64,000 nucleotides of DNA from Paenibacillus pabuli NBRC 13638 (GTDB taxonomy: Bacteria; Bacillota; Bacilli; Paenibacillales; Paenibacillaceae), in assembly GCF_001514495.1 (NCBI RefSeq), contig NZ_BCNM01000021.1, forward strand, positions 1 through 64,000, in the 5' to 3' direction. A program made the translations under genes and the position numbers. Positions within the stretch are counted from its first letter, which is position 1. Every line of letters starts with the position of its first letter. The notes under the pieces are model-generated. The model saw only the letters and a program-made list of their open reading frames with translations, ran no database searches and had not been told where the DNA came from. Of this stretch, positions 34,035-42,092 are shown in pieces.

Positions 34035-34979
34035 TTAACTTGAATATAACGAACAATACGTTTGGTCGAATCGTCCTGCGAGCAAGTCTGCCTTGCGAAT
34101 GAAAAATTGCAGCTCCCCGCAGTCCCACCATTGAAAACCGATGGCGTCATGCGTATCAATTTTCAACAGAAGCAGCATATCCGAAAGCTCCTGCTGTGTT
34201 CGTTCCTCGTCTCCGCCATAATGAGCAGTCAACTTTTTCTCACACGCCTGCTCGTCATAACCATACTCTTCACCAAGTACGATCTGCAGCAGCGCCCGAT
34301 GCTCTGCATCTGGATGCTGACCGTCAGGGTATCCGAACATGCCACCCCAGTTCTGTGTACTTGGATGATTCCAGTCGGATTCGAATTCAAGATATCGATC
34401 ATATAGACCATCCTCCCCTTCGACAGCTACCGTTCCACCAGCCAGCGGGGCAACAAGTGCATTCAGAGCCAGAGCATCAATATATGCATATGTAGGGAAC
34501 TCAAGATTAGGCAGTACTGTTACCGAATGCGCTACAAAATCAGCCTCGTTCAGCGCGGTTTCGCCCTCAGGCTCTCGCCTCGTCAGGTGATGGGCGTCTG
34601 GCTCGTAAATTACACGATGCTCAATATGATAAGCAGGTTCGTCCACACCAATGAAAAAGTATAACATCCCCCGTTCTGGCAAACTTCCGCGCCCATCATT
34701 TGGCGTATACGGTGTCAAGTCTACGAGATTCAACTGGGCCAGGAACGTCATGGGCACCCCATCCTGTGTCATAGGCCAATTCATCTGCTCTGGCAGATCC
34801 GGATTTCCACCAACACGTGAATTCCCTGTTCTGCGATACTCATCCTCAGTCGATACATCAAGGCGAATTCCCCAACGACTTGAAGATAACAGCAGATCGG
34901 CAGCATTCCCCAATCCATATTCCTCAAGAGTTTTCCGGGCTTTTCTGGTTAGACGTTCACATTGTTCAGGTTTAATCAT
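34035..34979 (-). CDS. YwqG-family protein (DUF1963)
   Basis: 314 aa from the ATG at 34979, with GGGGAGG 6 nt upstream. The family core is visible as SRVGGNPDLPEQMNWP, TFLAQLNLVDL, LPERGMLYFFIG and a C-terminal GGMFGYPDGQHPDAEH...LLQIDTHDAIGFQWWDCGELQFFI. YwqG proteins are cytosolic with unknown function and often occur near toxin or polymorphic-effector loci, but nothing like that is visible here. Confidence 0.87.
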   Translation of the reverse strand: MIKPEQCERLTRKARKTLEEYGLGNAADLLLSSSRWGIRLDVSTEDEYRRTGNSRVGGNPDLPEQMNWPMTQDGVPMTFLAQLNLVDLTPYTPNDGRGSLPERGMLYFFIGVDEPAYHIEHRVIYEPDAHHLTRREPEGETALNEADFVAHSVTVLPNLEFPTYAYIDALALNALVAPLAGGTVAVEGEDGLYDRYLEFESDWNHPSTQNWGGMFGYPDGQHPDAEHRALLQIVLGEEYGYDEQACEKKLTAHYGGDEERTQQELSDMLLLLKIDTHDAIGFQWWDCGELQFFIRKADLLAGRFDQTYCSLYSS

Positions 34980-35125
34980 GCAGATCCTCCCCTTCTGACA
35001 ATACATCTATGTTGAGACATATTCAGGTTCACATCTGTATATTCTTCTGCTGCCTCTTCTTTCCCTGCTTCTAACGAAAAAAGAAACTGACATCCGCTGT
35101 CAGCCCTTTTCATGATCTATTCCAT

Positions 35126-36421
35126 TCATTCTGAACGCTTCTGATTCGGTGACTCATCCTGGAAAGCCCGAATATGCTCCTCGCCATCCAGGAATTCATG
35201 CGACTGGTGAGCGGCCATTACACCATGGTAACTAATGTCCAGACCCAGATCTTCCTCTTCTTCCGTGGAACGGACAGGAACGATTTTGCCGATCAGCTTC
35301 AGACCAATCCAGGTCATGACAAATCCCCAGACGACCAAAGCCGTGAGTCCGAGCGCCTGAACGCCCAGCAGCCTCCAGCCTCCTCCCGTGAACAAGCCAC
35401 CATCGGTTGCAAACAAACCCACGGCAATGGTTCCCCACATCCCGGATGCGGCATGAACAGGAAACGCGCCTACCGGATCATCAATCTGCCTGCGATCCAG
35501 CCAATTCGTTGCAGCCATCATAAGCAGCCCGGATACTGCACCGATGAATATCGCAGCTGCATCGCCAACAAAAGCACACCCTGCAGTAATGCCGACCAGA
35601 CCGGCCAACGAGCCATTAATGACCGATGGTGCATCCGAACGATTGAACCGGAACAAGGTGTAGAGCAATGTAACCGCGCCGCCTGAAGCAGCAGATAACA
35701 TCGTAACGATGGCAATGTGACCGATCCTTACATCTGTTGCGCTGAGCGTACTTCCTGCATTGAAGCCAAACCAGCCGAACCACAGCAGAAATGCACCTAC
35801 AGACGCGAGCGGCAGATTGCTCGGAAGCGCAATGGCACTCACGCCAAGCGGCGTGTATTTGCCTTTCCGTGGCCCAATAATGATCGCAGCAGCCAGTGCC
35901 GAGAACCCGCCCAATGCGTGAATGACAGCAGAACCGGCAAAATCCTGCATCCCCAGCTTGCTGAGCCAGCCGCCGCCCCAGGCCCAGTGTCCACCAATCG
36001 GATAAATAATGGCCGTCATCAATAGGATGTACAGCAGATAGGCACGAAAGTTAATCCGCTCAGCTACAGCACCCGATACGATGGAAATGACGGCAATGGT
36101 GAACGCTGCCTGGAACAGCCAGAATGTCTCCAGTGATACCGGCACGTCCAGATGGGACAGATCACCATTCAGGAAAAACCCGGTTATACCTACCAATCCT
36201 CCGGCATCTGAGCCGTACATCAAGCCAAATCCGATGGCATAGAAGAGCAATGTTCCAATCGTGATGTCAGCGAAAACCTTCATAATAATATTCACGCTGT
36301 TTTTATAACGTACAAATCCAGCCTCCAGCAGGGCGAATCCGCCCTCCATCAATAAGATCATGGCTGCACTCAGTACGACCCAGACCGTATCGATCCCGGA
36401 GCTTAACGTCTCCAAAGTCAT
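35126..36421 (-). CDS. amt: Ammonium transporter Amt
   Basis: 431 aa, eleven membrane helices. It moves ammonium/ammonia across the membrane. The twin pore histidines are present in GSAVIHALGGFSALAAA and PVHAASGMWGTIAVGLF. The C-terminal tail (LGLDISYHGVMAAHQSHEF) is the family's cytosolic gating tail. Its ATG overlaps the stop of the 36418-36837 gene by 4 bp. No glnK/P-II gene, the usual partner, is adjacent. Confidence 0.93.
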   Translation of the reverse strand: MTLETLSSGIDTVWVVLSAAMILLMEGGFALLEAGFVRYKNSVNIIMKVFADITIGTLLFYAIGFGLMYGSDAGGLVGITGFFLNGDLSHLDVPVSLETFWLFQAAFTIAVISIVSGAVAERINFRAYLLYILLMTAIIYPIGGHWAWGGGWLSKLGMQDFAGSAVIHALGGFSALAAAIIIGPRKGKYTPLGVSAIALPSNLPLASVGAFLLWFGWFGFNAGSTLSATDVRIGHIAIVTMLSAASGGAVTLLYTLFRFNRSDAPSVINGSLAGLVGITAGCAFVGDAAAIFIGAVSGLLMMAATNWLDRRQIDDPVGAFPVHAASGMWGTIAVGLFATDGGLFTGGGWRLLGVQALGLTALVVWGFVMTWIGLKLIGKIVPVRSTEEEEDLGLDISYHGVMAAHQSHEFLDGEEHIRAFQDESPNQKRSE

Positions 36422-36837
36422 GCTTGTACACCCTCCGTTTCCCTAAGCTGTCTGATCTCCCGGATCGTTTCGGGCGTAAGCTCAATTTCGTCCCGTTCAA
36501 TACTGTCCGGATGCACGATTCGTTCGGCAATGCGATCCAATTCTCGTATCCGCCGCCGGATCTGCTCCATTTTGCGGAAACGTTCCTTCACCTGAACCAT
36601 ATATTCCACCGCCTGGTGGTGGGATGCGGGCCGTCCTGCGAACCATTTGCGTACGGTAGACAAAGATTGATAAGCCACTTCTTCCGCACGTTTTTTTTGT
36701 TCGAATTGTTCGATTTTATGTTTGAGCGTTTCGATCTCGTTTTCTTTTTTGACCTTGAGCTGTTGGATAAGGTACAATAAATCGGACGATGATATTTGCA
36801 ATGCTGTATGGTGATACACCTCGTCAATTACTAACAT
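36418..36837 (-). CDS. Coiled-coil protein coupled to amt, 139 aa
   Basis: 139 aa, largely charged helix (LLYLIQQLKVKKENEIETLKHKIEQFEQKKRAEE..., KERFRKMEQIRRRIRELDRIAERI), so a cytosolic coiled coil. It precedes amt and overlaps it by ATGA, giving obligatory co-translation. A consensus sigma-A promoter lies about 42-70 bp upstream of its start. I recognise no domain. A role in regulating the transporter in place of P-II is possible but only inferred from the coupling. Confidence 0.75.
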   Translation of the reverse strand: MLVIDEVYHHTALQISSSDLLYLIQQLKVKKENEIETLKHKIEQFEQKKRAEEVAYQSLSTVRKWFAGRPASHHQAVEYMVQVKERFRKMEQIRRRIRELDRIAERIVHPDSIERDEIELTPETIREIRQLRETEGVQA

Positions 36838-36878
36838 ATCATGTCAGGACTCCTCACATATCGAGTTACTTGTTATCG

Positions 36879-36908
36879 ATTATAGAGTCCAGCAGCACTC
36901 AGCGTCAA
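36879..36908 (-). promoter_or_regulatory. Sigma-A promoter of the amt operon
   Basis: In minus direction TTGACG (complement of 36903-36908), an 18-bp spacer and a perfect TATAAT (complement of 36879-36884). It lies 42 bp before the coiled-coil gene. No clear GlnR/TnrA box is seen between 36909 and 37000. Confidence 0.75.
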
Positions 36909-37102
36909 TTCTTTTTTGGCGATGCCAATATTTGAATCTGGTTTTTTTATGAGAAATTACTTATCTCCAGATCCTAACTTCTTATAACAAAGAAAATAAA
37001 ACATGATTTCGCATTCGCCTTTCATAACCTCTCTGAATTTAATGGAATGCGTGATTGTGAAGCAATGCTGCGCCGCACTGGAGAAAGAACAGCATAAAAA
37101 AT

Positions 37103-37136
37103 AACCTCCAATCCACGTCCTGTGGATTCGGAGGTT
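37103..37136. terminator. Bidirectional terminator
   Basis: AACCTCC with GGAGGTT and an inner AATCCAC/GTGGATT form a long stem; in minus direction it is followed by ATTTTTTAT. It ends the GNAT gene at 37158-37661. Confidence 0.85.
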
Positions 37137-37157
37137 TTCATTTGCTATGAAACTTTG

Positions 37158-37661
37158 TTATATTTTTTTGCCCAAAATCGCCAAATCCCGGTTGACACCA
37201 TCCAGTACAGCTACTTCAGGGTAGTACCCCCACTGTTCAAAGCCATGCTTGCGCAATAACCCCAGACTTGGTTCATTATGACCAAAGACAAAGCCCAGAA
37301 TAGTCTTGATTCCAAGTGCAGGACAAGCGGCAAAAATCGTGTTCAGCAATCGTCCACCCGCCCCAATTCCCCGGCACTGCTGATCCACATATACACTGAC
37401 TTCCACTGTTCCATTGTACGCAGGTCGTCCATAAAAGGAGCTAAGACTGGCCCAGGCTACAACTTGCCCCTCATGCCTCATCACCCAAAGTGGACGATAA
37501 TCCGAAGAATGCTCCTCAAACCAAGGTATACGTTGTTCCACGGTCACCGGCTTCAAATCTGCCGTCACCATCCGGCTCTCGATTGTAGAATTATAGATCT
37601 CCACAATTCTCGGCAAGTCCTCACGACGAGCATACTCAATCTGCACACTATCCAGCTCCAT
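37158..37661 (-). CDS. GNAT acetyltransferase, phosphinothricin-acetyltransferase-like
   Basis: 167 aa. EYARREDLPRIVEIYNSTIE and VEQRIPWFEEHSSDYRPLWVM are the N-terminal signature of the Pat/YncA-like group; EVSVYVDQQCRGIGAGGRLLNTIF is the acetyl-CoA loop (Q-x-R-G-I-G-A-G); FGHNEPSLGLLRKHGFEQWGYYPEVAVLDG ends the fold. Members acetylate small amines such as phosphinothricin or methionine sulfoximine. Substrate here is not known. Alone on the minus strand, with its own terminator. Confidence 0.88.
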   Translation of the reverse strand: MELDSVQIEYARREDLPRIVEIYNSTIESRMVTADLKPVTVEQRIPWFEEHSSDYRPLWVMRHEGQVVAWASLSSFYGRPAYNGTVEVSVYVDQQCRGIGAGGRLLNTIFAACPALGIKTILGFVFGHNEPSLGLLRKHGFEQWGYYPEVAVLDGVNRDLAILGKKI

Positions 37662-37761
37662 GTCTACTCCTCCATCATCCTGATCGATTCTATCTTATGA
37701 CGGTATTATAACGGAGAAAGGAAGCCAGCGTCATCCCCCAACATTCGGGTCAACTTCACAA

Positions 37762-38865
37762 TTACTCAGGCATTCCCTGGATGGTCTTCCCTCGGGTTAA
37801 CTGCTGACTTTGATCCGCCCAACGAATGTTGACGGAACGGGAAGTGAATAAATCCGGGCCGTCCGATACCTGGAAGTGCAGATGAGCTTCGCTGGAGTTC
37901 CCTGAGTTGCCGAGCTCTCCAATGAGATCTCCCTGCTTGACTTTATCCCCCTTTTTGACTGCTACACTTCCCTTTTTTATGTGTGCTGTAACGCTATATT
38001 CGTCCTGACCATGATCAATGACCACATAATTCCCCGCCGGCTCTTCCGGATTCATAACGCCTGGTGTGTTGTCGGGAATGTCATTTTTGATTTCTACAAC
38101 CGTTCCATCCGCAGCAGCATAGAGTGGTTCACCAAAAGCATAGTAGCTTGCATTCACCTTGGCATCTCCGTTGAAACTGAAAGACTCTTTGGTTCGAACG
38201 ATATCTAGCGCATAGCGCTGTGTTTCATGCTCGTAATGATAGTTCGACATCACATCATTGCCTCCCCAGAACACGTACCATTCACCCTTCATCGGAAACT
38301 GGAATGCGGTTTTGGTGAACTTTTGATCCGTATCTTCATGGGTTTCCAGCGGCTGGATCAACAAACCTTCTATCTGATTTTCTTTGGAAAAATAGGCTTG
38401 AATCCCTTTGGTCCCTGTTTGATCCTTCCATGAATGCTCAGTTAAATTGTTCATTTGCGCATCCACCACTTGGCTAAAGGAAGTTACGCCCTGCAGGAAC
38501 TGGTCGGCAGACGTTTTGAACTGTTCAAGCGTCATCGCTTCCTTCATTTCCGGGGAAAACTGACTATAGATCGCATCCTTCGAACCATTCATTAATGTAT
38601 CTATGAAATTGTCTGGGGTTACCATCGTGCTCACCTCTGAACCGGAAGTCTGTTCCTGATCGGTATTCTTACCCGTTTCATTTGTATCGGACGTCTGTTC
38701 GGCCGACTGCTTTTCCCCCTGTTCGGATGTAATCGAGTTATCGTTGCCACAGGCAGACAATATCACACAGGCACCAAGAGCAATTGCAAGCAGCTTCCAG
38801 CCCTTTCTGCTTTGTAATTTGTTGTGTGAAGCTTGCTCTGAATTCAGCTGACTTTCCCTGTTCAT
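37762..38865 (-). CDS. M23 metallopeptidase lipoprotein
   Basis: 367 aa from the ATG at 38865 (AAGGGG 8 nt upstream). A signal peptide ends in the lipobox LSAC, so the protein is lipid-anchored outside the membrane. A Ser/Thr/Glu-rich linker and a helical domain (about 75-190) come before a C-terminal M23 domain with YVVIDHGQDEYSVTAHI and EAHLHFQVSDG; the HxH zinc motif is present, while the first His (normally in HxxxD) sits near GEPLYAAADGTVVEI and is not obvious. It may be an active peptidoglycan hydrolase or a degenerate activator. Divergent from the two-component system. Confidence 0.85.
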   Translation of the reverse strand: MNRESQLNSEQASHNKLQSRKGWKLLAIALGACVILSACGNDNSITSEQGEKQSAEQTSDTNETGKNTDQEQTSGSEVSTMVTPDNFIDTLMNGSKDAIYSQFSPEMKEAMTLEQFKTSADQFLQGVTSFSQVVDAQMNNLTEHSWKDQTGTKGIQAYFSKENQIEGLLIQPLETHEDTDQKFTKTAFQFPMKGEWYVFWGGNDVMSNYHYEHETQRYALDIVRTKESFSFNGDAKVNASYYAFGEPLYAAADGTVVEIKNDIPDNTPGVMNPEEPAGNYVVIDHGQDEYSVTAHIKKGSVAVKKGDKVKQGDLIGELGNSGNSSEAHLHFQVSDGPDLFTSRSVNIRWADQSQQLTRGKTIQGMPE

Positions 38866-39080
38866 TCTCAACACCCCTTCTATTGATCGTTATACTTTCC
38901 AGTTAAGTGTACAGAATGAATCTTATGCTTCGTCTAACCCTTCCTTACTTGTAGTTAAATTGTGACAGCTTCCATTGGCTCATAATTAAGATTCCGTTAA
39001 GATATCTCACACGCCAAACTGTTCTTATGGATGGTATGATTGCACTATCACAAAGGAAGCCCAGGAGGTCATTACACATC

Positions 39081-39848
39081 ATGGACCACGTCTCCATCCT
39101 GCTTGTTGATGATGAACAAGCCATTTTGCATATGCTCAAAACCGTTCTGCTCAAAGAGCAATTTGTGGATATTGACACCGTCACGACTGCAGAAGAAGCG
39201 CTCACCGCCTGCGAAAATAAAACCTATCATTGCATCGTACTCGACATCATGCTGCCCGGCAAAAGCGGACTAGACATCTGTCCTTTCCTCCGGCAAGTCA
39301 CTGATGCACCGATTCTTTTTCTGACCGCAAAAACAACGGATTACGACAAATTAACCGGTTTCGCCGTCGGCGGCGATGACTATGTCGTTAAACCATTTAA
39401 TCCACTAGAGGTAGTGGCTCGGATTAAATCGCTGCTGAAACGTTATTTGCCTACCAAAATGGCGACGAATACAACGGTGACTCCAACCTCTTCTGACGTA
39501 ACTTCGTCATCTCCCGCCATGCAGGAAGGGGTATATGATTTTGGCCGCTTTCAAGTATTGGATCAAGCTGGCGAACTTCGGGTTGAAGGTGAATCCGTAT
39601 CCTGTCCGGCACTTGTTTTCCAATTGCTGCTCTTTTTCTGCAAACATCCCAATCGTATTTTCACCAAATCGGAATTGTATGAGCGGGTATGGGGTTCGGA
39701 AGCCATCAGCGACGATAACACCGTTATGGTACATATCCACCGTATCCGTGAGCGTATAGAAGCCGATCCCTCTAACCCTGTCTTTCTTGTGAACGTCCGG
39801 GGTCTTGGCTACAAGCTCATTCAGCCAGAAAAAGCGTCCCGTTTATGA
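39081..39848 (+). CDS. OmpR-family response regulator
   Basis: 255 aa from ATG 39081 (AGGAGG about 11 nt upstream). Receiver domain with SILLVDDEQAILHML, phospho-acceptor Asp in CIVLDIMLPGKSG and switch Lys in VVKPFNPLE. A Thr/Ser linker leads to a winged-helix domain (ELYERVWGSEAISDDNTVMVHIHRIRERIE, VRGLGYKL). Its stop overlaps the kinase start (ATGA). Target genes unknown; the divergent M23 lipoprotein is a candidate. Confidence 0.92.
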   Translation: MDHVSILLVDDEQAILHMLKTVLLKEQFVDIDTVTTAEEALTACENKTYHCIVLDIMLPGKSGLDICPFLRQVTDAPILFLTAKTTDYDKLTGFAVGGDDYVVKPFNPLEVVARIKSLLKRYLPTKMATNTTVTPTSSDVTSSSPAMQEGVYDFGRFQVLDQAGELRVEGESVSCPALVFQLLLFFCKHPNRIFTKSELYERVWGSEAISDDNTVMVHIHRIRERIEADPSNPVFLVNVRGLGYKLIQPEKASRL

Positions 39849-41605
39849 GTATTCGTCGCAGATTGATGACCCGGTTTATCGGGATGCTCGCTGGCGCAGT
39901 AATCCTAATCATCCTGTTGGGTTCTGCAGCCACCTACTGGGTCGTTCAAAGGATAAATGAAGTAAGTCTGGTGGATGACTTCGCTACAAGCGGACTGGAC
40001 CAATTAATCAATACTGCAGAGATGAAGCCCGATGGCACGGTCCGATATGACCCCAAGCTGCTGGAGCAGGTTAAACATAATCAGGGATGGTTGCAGGTTC
40101 TGGATGAGAAGGGCTATGTCATTGACGATTTCCATACCCCGGACGATGTTCCGAAGCAATATAAGCCTGGAGAGTTGATTGCATACTGGGAAGCCAAAAA
40201 GCCGTTCCCCTATCAGATCGTCATGCTGATTCGGGAGAAAAACGGCGAGAATTTTACCTTGCTGTACGGCGAGCGCAATCAGGCCCAATCCTTGCTTGAT
40301 CAAGCCCGACAAAGCAGTTATTACACGAATGGTGAGCTTGTTCTTCAGCCCAAACAACAGGATGCCCTTCGCTCCAAAGGCGCCTACCTGCAAGTGTTGG
40401 ACGCTTACGGCCATGAACTGGATTCCTTTAACAAACCCGCCATAGGCGTCCCCAGCAGCTATAACATTCAGGAAATGGTTTTGCGTGTTCGTTATCCCAG
40501 TCGGTATGGAATATCGACCGCAACCTTGTACGATGAACAGAACAGCACAACCTGGATGATTAGCATACCTGTAGACCCATCTGCGTCAGGAGATCAGAAT
40601 CCATATAAATTCATTTTGGCACCCGCTCTACTCGTGCTGCTTCTGTCCGTTGTCATTTTGCTTATCCTTCTGGCCCTATGGTATGCCAATCGTTTCGGTT
40701 CTCCCATGCTTCATATGCTCCAATGGCTCCAGCGCCTGGAACAGGGACATTATGAAGAACCCAAAGGCATTGGAGGCGCACCTCGCAGCCAGCGACGAAA
40801 TGGCAAATGGAAACGGAAATACCACGTGTATGCCGAAGTGCTTCGCTCCATGCAGGCATTATCCGCAACATTGAAACAAGACGAAGAGCTCCGTAAAAAG
40901 ACCGAGTCACTGCGCGAGGAATGGATTGCCGGTATAACGCATGACCTTAAGACACCGCTGTCCTCCATCCAGGGATACGCCCATATGCTTGAAGCACAGA
41001 AATACAGCTGGTCACCGGAAGAAGTACGAGAATTCGCGGGCATTATGCTGGACAAATCCATGTATATGGATCGGCTTGTGAATGACCTTGCCATGACGTA
41101 CCGTTTGCGCAGCGGCGGATACCAACCCCCCGTCGAAGAGACTGACGTGAATACGTTACTGCATGATCTCGTCCTGCGTGCAGAACGCAACCCGGTATAT
41201 GGTGAGGGACGTATTTGCTTCCAACCTGCCCACGCTCCGGTATATGGTCATGTGCATATTCCTTCGTTTGAACGAATTGTGGATAACCTGACCGCTAATG
41301 CCTTACTGCATAATCCTGCTGAGTCGACTCTGACCGTCAGTGTGCATCCGGGTAAGCAGGCAGGTGAGTTCAGTGTTCATTTTGCCGATGACGGACAAGG
41401 AATGGACCCGGAACTGGTCTGGAGGCTGTTTGAACGATATTACCGAGGGACGGATACAGGCACGTCCGATGTCGGATCAGGCCTTGGTATGGCGGTAACA
41501 AAAGGCTTAATTGAAGCGATGAAGGGTCGTATTGAGGTACAATCGGTTTCTGGTAAGGGTACCGTCATTCGATTAATATGGGATGGGAAATCCGGACATG
41601 GGTAA
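39845..41605 (+). CDS. Sensor histidine kinase
   Basis: 586 aa. An N-terminal membrane helix (about 12-35), a roughly 215-residue extracellular sensor containing two similar segments (LQVLDEKGYVIDDFHTPDDVP and LQVLDAYGHELDSFNKPAIGVP, apparently a tandem duplication), a second membrane helix (about 258-280), then HisKA with WIAGITHDLKTPLSSIQGYAHML and an ATPase with DDGQGMDPELVWRLFERYYRG and GSGLGMAV. The duplicated sensor is the notable feature. It phosphorylates the regulator encoded just before it. Confidence 0.92.
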   Translation: MSIRRRLMTRFIGMLAGAVILIILLGSAATYWVVQRINEVSLVDDFATSGLDQLINTAEMKPDGTVRYDPKLLEQVKHNQGWLQVLDEKGYVIDDFHTPDDVPKQYKPGELIAYWEAKKPFPYQIVMLIREKNGENFTLLYGERNQAQSLLDQARQSSYYTNGELVLQPKQQDALRSKGAYLQVLDAYGHELDSFNKPAIGVPSSYNIQEMVLRVRYPSRYGISTATLYDEQNSTTWMISIPVDPSASGDQNPYKFILAPALLVLLLSVVILLILLALWYANRFGSPMLHMLQWLQRLEQGHYEEPKGIGGAPRSQRRNGKWKRKYHVYAEVLRSMQALSATLKQDEELRKKTESLREEWIAGITHDLKTPLSSIQGYAHMLEAQKYSWSPEEVREFAGIMLDKSMYMDRLVNDLAMTYRLRSGGYQPPVEETDVNTLLHDLVLRAERNPVYGEGRICFQPAHAPVYGHVHIPSFERIVDNLTANALLHNPAESTLTVSVHPGKQAGEFSVHFADDGQGMDPELVWRLFERYYRGTDTGTSDVGSGLGMAVTKGLIEAMKGRIEVQSVSGKGTVIRLIWDGKSGHG

Positions 41606-41617
41606 AAAACATTCCGC

Positions 41618-41646
41618 TTGACCTTTTCATTTTCAATCTATATAAT
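41618..41646 (+). promoter_or_regulatory. Sigma-A promoter of thrS
   Basis: TTGACC (41618-41623), a 17-bp spacer and perfect TATAAT (41641-41646). Transcription would start near 41653, giving a leader of about 440 nt before the ATG at 42093. Confidence 0.8.
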
Positions 41647-41652
41647 CGACAC

Positions 41653-42058
41653 TCAATAACACCTGTTCCCATATATTGATATGGACTTCAACAATTTTCA
41701 GAATAATATAAGATCCATTCAAGGATATCAACTTTGCATATTTGGCGATGACCAGAGACAAGATTCCGTTTGCGTGCTGCCCAGAGAGAGAAGGGATTGG
41801 TGAAACCTTCTTCAGTGAACGGACCGGAATTACCCCTCTGCAGCCGTGAGCTCGAACCTCAGCTTTTCGGTCTTCTTCATGAATTCCGGACAAAGCTGTC
41901 AGTAGAGTTCACCGCCTGATCCCCGATAACGGATTCCAATGAGGGTTATGATGTTTCTTGCTTGCGGCGGCTGGTCGTGTTCAGGGGCATTCATAACCAA
42001 ATTAGGGTGGAACCACGAGCTGAGCGCACTCGTCCCTTTTCCGGGACGGGTGTTTTTT
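41653..42058 (+). promoter_or_regulatory. T-box leader (threonine) with terminator
   Basis: T-box riboswitch in front of thrS. Features in order: AGAGA-containing stem I base (CCAGAGAGAGAAGG near 41781), the GGTGAAACC motif (41800), a likely specifier ACC at 41832-41834 in the GGAATTACC loop (threonine codon), the conserved T-box AGGGTGGAACCACG (42004-42017), and a terminator CACTCGTCCC/GGGACGGGTG (42027-42052) with six T. Uncharged tRNA-Thr would favour read-through. The stretch 41653-41744 before stem I is unusually long. Confidence 0.9.
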
Positions 42059-42092
42059 GCGCTTCAAATTTGAATATTGGAGAGTGGTTCAC

